From NCBI RefSeq assembly GCF_001422485.1, contig NZ_LMNF01000002.1, positions 383,949 through 447,948 of the forward strand: a stretch of DNA of 64,000 nt, given 5' to 3'. Positions 9,039 through 17,410 of this stretch are shown piece after piece (the stretch's first letter is position 1; each line of letters begins with the position of its first letter). The notes beneath the pieces were generated by a model that did no database searches, was not told where the DNA came from, and saw nothing but the letters and a program-made list of their open reading frames with translations. Both the position numbers and the translations under genes were made by a program. Origin of the DNA: Agreia sp. Leaf283 (GTDB taxonomy: Bacteria; Actinomycetota; Actinomycetes; Actinomycetales; Microbacteriaceae).

Positions 9039-9941
9039 ATGCCTGAACAGCAGACCATCGTCATTGCCGGCGCATCCGGCATGATCGGCACCGAATTGAC
9101 GCGCCAGCTCGAGGAGGCCGGTCACCTGGTGATCCGCCTCGTCAGGCACCCCACCCACCACCCGAAGGAACGCCAGTGGGACCCGGAGGTCTCGTGGCTG
9201 AACGTGGCCACCGTCGATGCCGCCGACGTCATCGTGAATCTGTCGGGCGCATCCATCTCACGACTGCCGTGGACCCTTCCGTACAAGAAGCAGATCCTCT
9301 CGTCGCGGATCCAGGCCACGAGCACGATCACGGCGGCGATCGCCAAGTCGTCCTCTCCCCCGCACACGCTGGTCAACGGCTCGGCCGTGGGCTTCTACGG
9401 CGACCGTCCGTCAGAGATCCTCACCGAGACCTCGGCGCAGGGCGAGGGATTCCTCGCGAAGGTCGTCGAGGCCTGGGAGCGCGCCGCCTCGAAGGCCTCG
9501 TCGAATACACGGGTCGTGATGGCTCGTACCGGTCTCGTGCTCGGCGACGGAGGTGCCCTGAAGCCACTGGAGATCCTCGCCCGACTCGGCGTGGCCGGTC
9601 CGCTCGGCGCCGGAACCCAGATCTGGCCCTGGATCAGCCTCCACGATGAGGCTGCGGCCATCATGCACCTCGCACTCCACTCGTCGCTGGTCGGGCCTGT
9701 GAACCTCGCGGCGCCCCATCCGGTGACGGCCACGGAGCTGTCAGAGACCCTGGCCCGCAAGCTCAACAGGCCGTTCTGGCTTCCCGCACCCGGATGGGCC
9801 ATCAAGGCGGCCCTCGCCGATGCAGGCAAGGAGCTGCTCCTGTCGGACCAGAACGTGTCGTCGCAGCTGCTCGTGGCAGACGGGTTCTCTTTCCGCGACG
9901 AGAGCGTCAGCCAGGGCCTGACCGCGGCCCTGTCGAAGTAG
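9039..9941 (+). CDS. TIGR01777 family NAD(P)-binding epimerase-like protein
   Basis: A 300-aa extended short-chain-dehydrogenase-like protein. The N-terminal Rossmann motif is IVIAGASGMIGTELTRQLEE, followed by DVIVNLSGASISRLPW, LVNGSAVGFYGDR (the family's S..G.YG, with the Tyr but no YxxxK), and the C-terminal DUF1731-like region with LLLSDQNVSSQLLVADGFSF. The ATG at 9039 has an AAAGGGGAGG ribosome-binding site. The family resembles cell-division-inhibitor SulA-like/YfcH proteins; the reaction is unknown. A second, diverged member of the same family is encoded at 55154-56164. It is divergent from the leuA leader, sharing a ~90-bp promoter region. Confidence 0.9.
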   Translation: MPEQQTIVIAGASGMIGTELTRQLEEAGHLVIRLVRHPTHHPKERQWDPEVSWLNVATVDAADVIVNLSGASISRLPWTLPYKKQILSSRIQATSTITAAIAKSSSPPHTLVNGSAVGFYGDRPSEILTETSAQGEGFLAKVVEAWERAASKASSNTRVVMARTGLVLGDGGALKPLEILARLGVAGPLGAGTQIWPWISLHDEAAAIMHLALHSSLVGPVNLAAPHPVTATELSETLARKLNRPFWLPAPGWAIKAALADAGKELLLSDQNVSSQLLVADGFSFRDESVSQGLTAALSK

Positions 9942-9970
9942 CACAGGGCGAACTGCCAGCGCTCGAGAGG

Positions 9971-10002
9971 TCAGGCAGCCTGGCGGTCAGGCAGCCTGGC
10001 GG
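9971..10002 (-). repeat. 16-bp tandem duplication containing the stop codon
   Basis: Minus-strand CCGCCAGGCTGCCTGA occurs twice in direct succession (9987-10002 and 9971-9986). The first copy is the coding end with its TGA of the gene at 9987-10430; the second repeats the final codons and stop, shifted one frame. Confidence 0.88.
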
Positions 10003-10430
10003 TTCAGGGCGATAGCTCGCCGCAGGGCAGCCCGTGCCCGGCGTCGGTCGCCGCTCGCGTCGTAGGCCAGGCCCAGCCTGAACCAGGCGCGCCAGCTCTC
10101 GGGGGCGGCGTCGACCTCTGCCCGATACCGATCGAACTCGGCGTCGGCGGCCTTTCTGTCGGGGCGCCCGCTCGGCCGTCTCGGCAGGTCGTCCTCGGGC
10201 AGGGCGTGCTCCGCCGCGAGGTCTTTGACCAGTCGTTCGGTGCGGATGCCGAAGAGGAGTTCCCTCATCAGCGCCCAGGCGGCGATGAGCGGGAAGACGA
10301 TGAGCGCGACGCCCAGTCCGATGGCGACGGGCACACCCGTCGCGACGAGGCGTACCGCGCGATCGGCGACGAGCACGAGGTACAGGGCCAGAAGCACGGC
10401 CATCGACAGGGCGGCGATGCGCCCCTTCAT
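9987..10430 (-). CDS. Membrane protein with a TPR-like C-terminus
   Basis: A 147-aa protein starting ATG at 10428-10430. Two hydrophobic helices come first (about residues 5-22 and 29-55, ALSMAVLLALYLVLVADRAV and VAIGLGVALIVFPLIAAWAL), then a linker with Arg-rich text. A C-terminal tetratricopeptide-like helix pair follows: APESWRAWFRLGLAYDASGD and RRRARAALRRAIALNRQAA. Small two-TM/TPR proteins of this type are frequent in actinobacteria and have no established role. It follows dapB on the same strand with a 37-bp gap, suggesting co-transcription. The stop codon is duplicated by a 16-bp repeat. Confidence 0.82.
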   Translation of the reverse strand: MKGRIAALSMAVLLALYLVLVADRAVRLVATGVPVAIGLGVALIVFPLIAAWALMRELLFGIRTERLVKDLAAEHALPEDDLPRRPSGRPDRKAADAEFDRYRAEVDAAPESWRAWFRLGLAYDASGDRRRARAALRRAIALNRQAA

Positions 10431-10467
10431 CGGCCGGCTCGGTCGCACAGCATGGGGAGCGCGGTGC

Positions 10468-11214
10468 TCATTCGCCCTGTCCTGCCGAGAGGTCGATGAG
10501 CCTGTCGAGCCCGACGACCACACCGCGAGCCTCGACGCTCGCGCGCAGGGCGATGGCGATTCCGGCCTCGTAGGCGCTCGGGGCCAGGGTCTCGTGACTG
10601 ATCGTGAGCACCTCGCCCACTCCCCCGAGGATCACGTCCTGCTTGGCCACGACGCCCTGCAGGCGAAGGCTGTGAATGGGAACGCTGGCGACCTGCTGGC
10701 CACGCGCGCGCTGATCCGTGTGCGGGGCCGAGACCGGGCCCAGTGTTCCTCTTGCCGCGGCGATGAGCTCCGCGGTTCTGACCGCCGTGCCCGACGGCGA
10801 GTCGATCTTCGTGGCGTGGTGCGCCTCGACGATCTCGATGGAGTCGAAGAATCGTGCCGCCATGGCGGCGAAGGAGCTGGCGAGCACCGACCCGACGGAG
10901 AAGTTCGGGATGATGACCACGCCGAGGTCGGGGGTCGAGGCCAGACGCCTCTCGAGCGCGCGGATGCGGTCGGCGGACCAGCCCGAGGTGCCCACCAGCA
11001 CGGGAATGCCGTGGGAGACGGCGAACTCGACGATGGTGTGCGACACGGCGGGAATGGTGACGTCGACGGCGAGGTCGGCTCCGAGCATCTCCGACAGGTC
11101 GCCCGTCGATCCGATCTGCGCGTAGAGCTCGAAGCCCGGCGTCTCGGTGACGATCTTCGAGACGAGTCGTCCCATTCGGCCGGATGCGCCGACGACGGCG
11201 ACCTTCGTAGTCAT
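10468..11214 (-). CDS. dapB: 4-hydroxy-tetrahydrodipicolinate reductase
   Basis: A 248-aa NAD(P)H-dependent enzyme of the diaminopimelate/lysine pathway, which also supplies the peptidoglycan cross-link. The cofactor motif is VAVVGASGRMGRLV at residues 5-18. The catalytic loop is EIVEAHHATKIDSPSGTA, with His-His and the Lys; SGTA closes the dipicolinate site. VIIPNFSVGSVL precedes it. Length is normal. Start ATG at 11212-11214. The upstream GNAT gene is divergent. The downstream small membrane gene is probably in the same transcript; M16 protease and pnp are nearby on the same strand, a neighbourhood often kept in actinobacteria. Confidence 0.96.
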   Translation of the reverse strand: MTTKVAVVGASGRMGRLVSKIVTETPGFELYAQIGSTGDLSEMLGADLAVDVTIPAVSHTIVEFAVSHGIPVLVGTSGWSADRIRALERRLASTPDLGVVIIPNFSVGSVLASSFAAMAARFFDSIEIVEAHHATKIDSPSGTAVRTAELIAAARGTLGPVSAPHTDQRARGQQVASVPIHSLRLQGVVAKQDVILGGVGEVLTISHETLAPSAYEAGIAIALRASVEARGVVVGLDRLIDLSAGQGE

Positions 11215-11258
11215 TGAACCAACCTACCAAGTCGTGGCACCTCGCCTAGCCTTGACGT

Positions 11259-11738
11259 ATGACCATACGCGAGGCCAGAACGGACTCCCCCGAAGCCCAC
11301 CGGCTGCTCACCGACTACTTCACATGGAGGGCCATCGAATTCCCGCCGGCGCAGGGCGCGTACACCGTGGTCTATCCCGATCCGAGCGCGTTCCAGGAGC
11401 CGGACGGGGTGTTCCTCCTCGCCGGAGACGACCGGGCGGTCGGATGCGGCGGCATCCGCCGGATCGCGCCCGACGAGCAGGGCCGGGTGCGTTTCGAGGT
11501 CAAGCACCTGTGGCTGGCGCCGGAGAGTCGAGGACAGGGGCTCGCCGGGGCACTCATGACCGAGCTCGAGTCCCGTGCGCGGCAGTTCGGGGCCGACGTG
11601 ATGGTTCTCGACACGCATCACACCCTCACCGACGCCGGGCGACTGTACTCCAAGCGGGGCTATGTGCGCGTCGATCCCTACAACGACAACCCCAACGCGA
11701 CCGTCTGGTACGCGAAGCAGCTGGTTGCCGCTGAGTAG
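11259..11738 (+). CDS. GNAT family N-acetyltransferase
   Basis: A 159-aa acetyltransferase. The acetyl-CoA-binding motif A is VKHLWLAPESRGQGLAGALM (Q/RxxGxA form: RGQGLA), preceded by a beta-strand CGGIRRI and followed by LDTHHTLTDAGRLYSKRGYV, where the last helix-strand packs on CoA. The acceptor substrate is not predictable. Start ATG at 11259. Its TAG stop belongs to an 11-bp tandem repeat shared with the end of the convergent phosphatase gene, with only 15 bp separating the two reading frames. Confidence 0.9.
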   Translation: MTIREARTDSPEAHRLLTDYFTWRAIEFPPAQGAYTVVYPDPSAFQEPDGVFLLAGDDRAVGCGGIRRIAPDEQGRVRFEVKHLWLAPESRGQGLAGALMTELESRARQFGADVMVLDTHHTLTDAGRLYSKRGYVRVDPYNDNPNATVWYAKQLVAAE

Positions 11739-11760
11739 TCGCTCAGTAGTCGGTCAGTAG
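11736..11760. repeat. 11-bp tandem repeat that supplies stop codons to two convergent genes
   Basis: Units ending TCAGTAG (first copy TGAGTAG) recur with period 11, placing TAG at 11736, 11747 and 11758 on the plus strand. Read on the minus strand the same units give TGA at 11754-11756 (the true stop of the phosphatase gene) and 11743-11745. One short motif thus terminates translation from both sides. Confidence 0.85.
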
Positions 11761-12356
11761 GGCTGGGCCTCGGGAAGACCGGTGCGCAGTTCGACAGGGA
11801 GATGGCCCAGGTCGTTGTGCGTCACGAGTTCGGGAAGCCTGCCGGCCTTGATGTTGATGATCGTGAGCCCGCAGTTGGCCTGGTTGACGCCGACCCAGCG
11901 CCAATCGGGAGCGCCCATGGCCTCACGCACGAGCCAGCCGATGACGAAGTTGTGAGTGATGAGCAGGTCGTTCGTCGTCTCACGGGTCGGTGAGAGGAAC
12001 TCCGAGACGGCGTCGGCCATCTGCGCCCTGCCGGCGTCGACCTGCTCGATGGTCACGGAGTTGAAGAACGGCTGGAACGCATGCGGCATCTGGGGCGAGT
12101 ACCCCGTGGGAACGCAGTCGAAAAGCAGAGCCGTGGACTCGGGCTGCAGCGCCGGCAGATGCTCGGCCATGATCGCGGCCGTGTCCTCGGCGCGCTGAAG
12201 AGGCGAATGCCAGACGTTGGTGAAGGGCACGCCCCCGAGCCGTTCCGCGATGAGCCGAGCCTGACGCTGGCCCCTCGGCGACAGGGGGCCGTCGTCCATG
12301 CCGTACTCGGCATCCTGTTGCTCGCCGTGCCGCACGAGGTAGAGCGTGCGGGTCAC
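11754..12356 (-). CDS. Histidine phosphatase family protein (phosphoglycerate-mutase-like)
   Basis: A 200-aa protein of the histidine phosphatase superfamily. The N-terminal strand RTLYLVRHGEQQDAEYG carries the RHG catalytic motif; LSPRGQRQARLIAERL follows, then the Arg-containing WHSPLQRAEDTAAIMA, and a late His in LLITHNFVIGWLVREAMG completes the pocket. Substrate unknown; this branch includes broad-specificity phosphatases. The GTG start at 12354-12356 overlaps the M16 peptidase stop as GTGA, so the two are translationally coupled. Confidence 0.92.
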   Translation of the reverse strand: MTRTLYLVRHGEQQDAEYGMDDGPLSPRGQRQARLIAERLGGVPFTNVWHSPLQRAEDTAAIMAEHLPALQPESTALLFDCVPTGYSPQMPHAFQPFFNSVTIEQVDAGRAQMADAVSEFLSPTRETTNDLLITHNFVIGWLVREAMGAPDWRWVGVNQANCGLTIINIKAGRLPELVTHNDLGHLPVELRTGLPEAQPY

Positions 12357-13753
12357 GATGTCGCTCCCGCGAGCGTTGCCTCGAGGCGATCGAACGCGCC
12401 GTCCGAGATGGCGCCCACGGCCGAGATGGAGAGCGGACGGGAGGCGATGTCGCGGGCCAGGTCTTGCACGTCGCCCGGCGTGACCCGGTCGAGTCGTCGC
12501 AGAGCCTCGTCGAGATCGACGAACTCGCCCTGGGTGATCTCCGCCCGCCCGAGCCGCGACATCCGCGTGTCGGAGTCTTCGAGCGCAAGGGCCGCGGAAC
12601 CGGAGAGCTGCCCGTGCGCACGGCGCAGCTCCTCCGCCGTGATGCCCTGATCGGCGAGCAGGTGCAGCTGGTCGATCATGAGTTCGGCGACCTCGCCGAC
12701 ACGGGCCGGCGTGCAGCCCGCGTTCATGCCGAAGAGCCCGGCGTCGGAGTACGACGGAGCGAACGAGTACACCGAGTAGGCCAGCCCCCGCTTCTCCCGG
12801 ATCTCCTGGAACAGCCTCGACGACATGCCTCCGCCGAACACGGAGCCGAGCACGCTGAGTGCGGAACGGCGTTCGTCGTTCGCCGTGAAACCCGAGGTGC
12901 CCACGATCAGGCTCGCCTGCTCGTTCGGGCGCTGAACCACCACGAGGGGAGATCCCCTGCGCACGACGGCTCCGGCCGATTCGCGACGGGCCACAGGTTC
13001 GGCTGTGCGCTCCAGGTCCCAGCCCGCGGCGGTGAGCGCCGCCGTGACCCTCGACACGAGCTCGTCGTGGTCGACCGCGCCGGCGGCTGTGATGACGAGG
13101 TCTTGAGGGCGGTAGTTCTCGAGGTAGTGCTGCCAGACCGCGTCGCGGGAGACGGCTCGGATGGTCTCGGCGCTGCCGCCGACGGGACGGCCGAGCGGAT
13201 GATCCCCCAGCACGGCCTCGAAGAATCGTTCACCCGCGACGTCGGAGGGGTCGTCGGATGCCTCGGCCAGCTCCTCGAGGATGACGCCCCGTTCGGTCTC
13301 GAATTCGCCGGGTTCGATCAGCGAGGACGTGAGCATGTCGGCGATCACGTCGATCGCCATCGGCAGGTCCTGGTCTCGCACCTTGGCGTAGTAGCAGGTG
13401 TATTCCTTGCTGGTGGCGGCGTTGTGCTCTCCGCCCACGGCGTCGAAGGCCACGGCGATGTCGAGGGCCGACCTGGTGGGCGTTCCCTTGAACAGCAGGT
13501 GCTCGAGAAAGTGCGTCGAGCCGAAACGCGAGGGAACAGCGGACGCCGTCGGCCCCGCCAGCACGCTGCCGAGCTCGTCGCGCGAGCCCACTGCGACCCA
13601 GTAGCCGACCGTTGCGCTCTGGGCGCCGGGCATCTTCTCGGTGAGGATGCGCACGCCCGACGGCAGGATCGTTCGGCGGACCAGCGAACCGCCCGAGGCT
13701 TCGACACGGAGTTCAGGCAGGGTCAAGGGCAGTGGCACGGCGGTGTTCATCAC
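12353..13753 (-). CDS. M16 family zinc metallopeptidase (PqqL/mitochondrial-processing-peptidase-like)
   Basis: A 466-aa two-domain M16 protein. The inverted zinc motif HFLEH is at residues 81-85, in STHFLEHLLFKGTPTR, and the third ligand Glu lies in GVILEELAEASDD about 75 residues later. C-terminal half has FGGGMSSRLFQEIREKRGLAYSVYS, the substrate-binding region of family members. There is no signal peptide, so it acts inside the cell. An unusual insertion (LAGPTASAVPSR, about residues 65-76) sits just before the zinc site; most relatives go directly from the SRDE segment to the HFLEH helix. Location downstream of pnp on the same strand is typical in actinobacteria. Coupled to the downstream phosphatase. 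Confidence 0.93.
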   Translation of the reverse strand: MMNTAVPLPLTLPELRVEASGGSLVRRTILPSGVRILTEKMPGAQSATVGYWVAVGSRDELGSVLAGPTASAVPSRFGSTHFLEHLLFKGTPTRSALDIAVAFDAVGGEHNAATSKEYTCYYAKVRDQDLPMAIDVIADMLTSSLIEPGEFETERGVILEELAEASDDPSDVAGERFFEAVLGDHPLGRPVGGSAETIRAVSRDAVWQHYLENYRPQDLVITAAGAVDHDELVSRVTAALTAAGWDLERTAEPVARRESAGAVVRRGSPLVVVQRPNEQASLIVGTSGFTANDERRSALSVLGSVFGGGMSSRLFQEIREKRGLAYSVYSFAPSYSDAGLFGMNAGCTPARVGEVAELMIDQLHLLADQGITAEELRRAHGQLSGSAALALEDSDTRMSRLGRAEITQGEFVDLDEALRRLDRVTPGDVQDLARDIASRPLSISAVGAISDGAFDRLEATLAGATS

Positions 13754-13765
13754 GCCCAGCCTATG

Positions 13766-14698
13766 TCACTCCGACGCGCGATCGAGGGCGGCGAGCTGGT
13801 GCGGCTGCAGAACGATATCGACGGATGCCACGAGTTCGGCGACCTGATCGGCCGACGCCGCCCGCACCACGGGGGCGATGACGTTGGGTCTGGAACGCAC
13901 CCAGGCCAGGGCGCACGCGCCGAGCGATGCGCCCTGCTCCGACGCGACCAGCTCGAGCGCCTTGAGGACCCTGAAGCCGGCTCGACCGAGATGCTGGGCA
14001 GCGTCGACGAACATGACGGATTCGGGGACATCGTTCTGACTGCGGTATGCGCCGGTCAGGAAGCCGTTCGCGAGGGGCAGCCGCGCGAAGATGCCGATGC
14101 CGAGGGTCGACACGGCCGGGAGCAGGTCGTTCTCGACGGGGCGACGGGTCATGAGGCTGTACGGGCTGAACACGGCCCTGAATCGGGGCAGTCCGAGTTC
14201 GTCGGCCGCCTGCTTGGCCTGCAGGAGGCGCGCGCCCGAGTACGACGATGCGGAGAGGGCGCCCACTTTGCCGCTGTCGATGAGAGCCTTTGCGGCCGCG
14301 AGACTCTCCTCCAGGGGCGTCTGGGGATGATCTCCGTCGAACGAGAGCAGATCGATGTGGTCGGTCTGGAGCCGTTCGAGACACGCGTCGGCCGCTGCCG
14401 CGATGCTGTGGGCGCTCAGCCCCGGCGCATCCGGGTGACGACCGATCTTGGTCGCGAGGAATACCTGTGAACGCCTCTTGCGCGTGCGCACCCAGTTGCC
14501 GATCATGACCTCGCTGCGGCCGCCCGCGTAGTGGTCCGCCGTCGAGATCAGGCGACCGCCCGCGTCGTAGAACGCGTCGAGAACGGCGGCCGTGGCCTCG
14601 ACTCCCGAGGCCCATCCGAAGATGCTTCCGTCGATCGCGAGTCGGAATCGGGCAGGTGGCAGGGCCGTAGAGGTGCTGGCGTCGTCGTTCGGCGTCAT
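13766..14698 (-). CDS. Aldo/keto reductase
   Basis: A 310-aa TIM-barrel oxidoreductase using NADPH. Catalytic residues are visible: Asp/Tyr in LISTADHYAGGRSEVMIGNW (Tyr of DHYAGG), Lys in VFLATKIGRHPD, and the HIDLLSFDGDHPQTPLEE strand where the family's His is replaced in context by DGDHP. ALAWVRSRPNVIAPVVRA forms the 2'-phosphate-binding area. Start ATG at 14696-14698, since upstream in-frame sequence is non-homologous. It lies between pnp and the M16 gene (12 bp before it), separated from pnp by a strong hairpin. Substrate is unknown. A second AKR is at 42951-43790, of a different subfamily. Confidence 0.9.
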   Translation of the reverse strand: MTPNDDASTSTALPPARFRLAIDGSIFGWASGVEATAAVLDAFYDAGGRLISTADHYAGGRSEVMIGNWVRTRKRRSQVFLATKIGRHPDAPGLSAHSIAAAADACLERLQTDHIDLLSFDGDHPQTPLEESLAAAKALIDSGKVGALSASSYSGARLLQAKQAADELGLPRFRAVFSPYSLMTRRPVENDLLPAVSTLGIGIFARLPLANGFLTGAYRSQNDVPESVMFVDAAQHLGRAGFRVLKALELVASEQGASLGACALAWVRSRPNVIAPVVRAASADQVAELVASVDIVLQPHQLAALDRASE

Positions 14699-14748
14699 GA
14701 AGGCAGTGTAGTTGGGCAGGGGCCCCAAACGACGAATGCCCGCGACGA

Positions 14749-14785
14749 CGAATGCCCGCCCCACCTTCAGTGGGACGGGCATTCG
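14749..14785 (-). terminator. Probable transcription terminator of pnp
   Basis: A 15-bp stem (cgaatgcccgcccca against tgggacgggcattcg, one mismatch allowing G-U) with a 7-nt loop lies 13 bp after the pnp stop. A partial upstream copy of the left arm, cgacgaatgcccgcg at 14731, makes a 16-bp tandem duplication. No U-tract is seen on the minus strand. Confidence 0.75.
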
Positions 14786-14797
14786 ACTGACGGGTGA

Positions 14798-17071
14798 CTA
14801 GCCTTCGGCCGGAGCCTCGGGGCCCTCGCTGGCGGCAGCGGAGCCCTCGGTGTCTGCGTCGTCGGCGACCACCGGAGCGAGCGACAGCTTTCCGCGGTCG
14901 TCGATCTTGGTGATCTCGACCAGGATCTTCTGGCCGACGCCGAGCACGTCTTCGACGTTCTCGACGCGCTTGCCACCGGCGAGCTTGCGGACCTCGCTGA
15001 TGTGCAGCAGGCCGTCCTTGCCGGGGAGCAGCGAGACGAACGCACCGAACGTCGCGATCTTGACGACGGTTCCGAGGAACTGCTCGCCGACCTCGGGGTT
15101 GGTCGGGTTGGCGATCGCGTTGACCTGCGCACGCGCGGCCTCTGCGGAAGGACCGTCGACGGCTCCGATGTACACGGTGCCGTCTTCCTCGATCGAGATG
15201 TCGGCGCCGGTCTCGTCCTGGATCGCGTTGATCGTCTTGCCCTTCGGGCCGATCAGTTCGCCGATCTTGTCGACGGGGATCTGCACGCTGATCACGCGGG
15301 GCGCGGTCGGTGCCATCTCGTCGGGAGCGTCGATCGCGGAGTTGATGACGTTCAGGATCGCGGTACGCGCAGCCTTCGCCTGCTTCAGGGCGCCGTCGAG
15401 CACGCTCGTGGGCAGACCGTCGAGCTTCGTGTCGAGCTGGATCGCGGTGATGAACTCGGAAGTTCCCGCGACCTTGAAGTCCATGTCGCCGAGTGCGTCT
15501 TCAGCACCGAGGATGTCGGTAAGCGCCGCGTAGCGGGTCTCACCATCGATCGTGTCGGAGACGAGGCCCATGGCGATACCGGCCACGGGTGCGCGCAGCG
15601 GCACACCGGCGTTCAGCAGCGACAGGGTGGAGGCGCAGACGGAACCCATCGACGTGGATCCGTTGGAGCCGAGAGCCTCGGACACCTGGCGGATCGCGTA
15701 GGGGAACTCGTCGCGGCTCGGCAGCACCGGCGCGATGGCGCGCTCGGCGAGGAAGCCGTGCCCGATCTCGCGACGCTTCGGCGAACCGACACGGCCCGTC
15801 TCTCCGGTGGAGTAGGGCGGGAAGTTGTAGTGGTGCAGGTAGCGCTTCTTCTTGATCGGGCTCAGCGAGTCGATCTGCTGCTCCATCTTGAGCATGTTCA
15901 GCGTGGTGACGCCCAGGATCTGGGTCTCACCGCGCTGGAAGATGGCGGAGCCGTGCACGCGCGGGATGACCTGCACCTCGGCGTCGAGCGGACGGATGTC
16001 GGCGAGGCCACGACCGTCGATGCGGATGCCCTCGGTGAGGATGCGGCCGCGGACGACCGTCTTCGTGACCGACTTGTAGGCGGCGGAGACCATCGGCGGG
16101 ATGTCGCCGGACAGCTCGCCCGCGGTCACCTTGTCGTTGATCGCCAGCTTGACGCGCTCTTTCAGCGCGTCGTCGGCGTCCTGGCGCTCGGTCTTGTCGG
16201 CGATCTGGTAGATCGAGACGAGCTCGTCGTAGGCGAGCTCCGCGACGGCGTCGTATCCGGCCTGGCTGTAGGCGGGGAAGACGGGGTAGTCGCGAACGGC
16301 CTTGTTGACCTGCGCGGCAAGCGAGGCCTGGGCGGCGACGAGCTGCTTGAGGAACGGCTTGGCGGCCTCGAGGCCCTGGGCGACGATCTCCTCATTGGGC
16401 TTCGTGGCGCCGGCCTGGATCAGGTTCCAGCTGTTCTCGGTGGCTTCGGCCTCGACCATCATGATCGCGACGTCTTCGTTGCCCTGGGCGTCGGTGACGA
16501 CACGGCCGGCGACGACGAGGTCGAAGACGGCCTCCTCGAGCTGCGAGTACTTGGGGAAGGCGACCCACTGGTCACCGATGAGTGCGAGGCGCACACCGGC
16601 GATGGGACCCGAAAACGGGATTCCCGAGATCTGGCTCGACGCGGAAGCCGCGTTGATCGCCAGGGTGTCGTAGAACTCGTCGGGCGCGATGCTCAGCACC
16701 GTGATGACGACCTGGACCTCGTTGCGGAGGCCGTTGACGAACGACGGGCGCAGGGGGCGGTCGATGAGGCGGCAGACCAGGATGGCCTCGGTCGAGGGTC
16801 GGCCCTCGCGGCGGAAGAACGATCCGGGGATCTTTCCGGCGGCGTAGCTGCGCTCTTCGACATCGATGGTGAGCGGGAAGAAGTCGAAGTTGTCCTTCGG
16901 GTGCTTTCCGATGCTGGTGGCGCTCAGCAGCATGGTTTCCTCGTCGAGGTAGGCCGCGACGGCGCCCTGTGCCTGCTGTGCCAGACGACCCGCTTCGAAG
17001 CGGACCGTGCGGGTGCCGAACTTGCCGTTGTCGAGAACGGCTTCGGCGAATTTGATTTCTGGACCCTCCAT
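14798..17071 (-). CDS. pnp: Polyribonucleotide nucleotidyltransferase (PNPase / guanosine pentaphosphate synthetase)
   Basis: A 757-aa phosphorolytic 3'-5' exoribonuclease, a core RNA-decay enzyme; actinobacterial forms also make pppGpp. Domains in order: RNase PH 1 ([20 protein letters not shown] and [20 protein letters not shown]), a helical linker, RNase PH 2 ([16 protein letters not shown] and [19 protein letters not shown]), a KH domain ([20 protein letters not shown]) and an S1 domain ([20 protein letters not shown]). The ATG at 17069-17071 was chosen because AAAGGAG lies 10-15 nt upstream; a larger in-frame ORF extending to 17338 is not family sequence. It is transcribed alone or with a long leader, followed by a hairpin terminator. 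In many actinobacteria rpsO is directly upstream; here it is 2.9 kb upstream on the same strand. Confidence 0.97.
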   Translation of the reverse strand: MEGPEIKFAEAVLDNGKFGTRTVRFEAGRLAQQAQGAVAAYLDEETMLLSATSIGKHPKDNFDFFPLTIDVEERSYAAGKIPGSFFRREGRPSTEAILVCRLIDRPLRPSFVNGLRNEVQVVITVLSIAPDEFYDTLAINAASASSQISGIPFSGPIAGVRLALIGDQWVAFPKYSQLEEAVFDLVVAGRVVTDAQGNEDVAIMMVEAEATENSWNLIQAGATKPNEEIVAQGLEAAKPFLKQLVAAQASLAAQVNKAVRDYPVFPAYSQAGYDAVAELAYDELVSIYQIADKTERQDADDALKERVKLAINDKVTAGELSGDIPPMVSAAYKSVTKTVVRGRILTEGIRIDGRGLADIRPLDAEVQVIPRVHGSAIFQRGETQILGVTTLNMLKMEQQIDSLSPIKKKRYLHHYNFPPYSTGETGRVGSPKRREIGHGFLAERAIAPVLPSRDEFPYAIRQVSEALGSNGSTSMGSVCASTLSLLNAGVPLRAPVAGIAMGLVSDTIDGETRYAALTDILGAEDALGDMDFKVAGTSEFITAIQLDTKLDGLPTSVLDGALKQAKAARTAILNVINSAIDAPDEMAPTAPRVISVQIPVDKIGELIGPKGKTINAIQDETGADISIEEDGTVYIGAVDGPSAEAARAQVNAIANPTNPEVGEQFLGTVVKIATFGAFVSLLPGKDGLLHISEVRKLAGGKRVENVEDVLGVGQKILVEITKIDDRGKLSLAPVVADDADTEGSAAASEGPEAPAEG

Positions 17072-17410
17072 ATGGGGGTTTCTCCTTTTGTTTTGTCTCC
17101 CCCTGCCATGCAGGCCCAGGGGATTCGCGGCCCCGTGTGGGCTCTCGCGATGCGTACAGCGGAGTGGGGTGACAGAGCGACATGGGGGTGCCCGCCGATT
17201 GCGAGACCCGTGCACGTACGCGCATTGGAACCCTGAGAGTAGGGGCGCATGTCTGGCCAACAGTAGAAAACCTCGGACCGCGCGTCGCGTTCCGAAACCC
17301 ACCACCGGTGACCAGCGTCCTGCCGGCCTGCTCCGCATTGGTGCTCGTGTATTGATTTATTCGCGCCGCCCAGTAGGGGCGACAAGCCGATCCTAGCAGG
17401 CGGGGGCTGA
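17072..17410 (-). other. 339-bp pnp leader/promoter region
   Basis: No convincing gene or tRNA on either strand. On the minus strand TAGGAT near 17392 could be a -10 element, implying a leader of about 300 nt; a second candidate is TACTGT near 17264. Long structured leaders are usual for pnp genes, which often control their own mRNA. The AAAGGAG ribosome-binding site is at the right end of this leader, next to the ATG. Confidence 0.4.

Noticed and set aside
9987-10430. dapB C-terminal extension
   Set aside because: dapB stops at 10468 and the membrane gene has its own ATG and hydrophobic start.
15002-17236. 744-codon open frame on the plus strand opposite pnp
   Set aside because: It is the high-GC shadow of pnp: no recognisable domain, composition of random Arg/Asp/Gly/Val runs, and pnp is intact on the other strand.
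17072-17410. tRNA or other structured RNA gene in the pnp leader
   Set aside because: No cloverleaf, TTCGA-loop or known consensus is visible; left as leader sequence.
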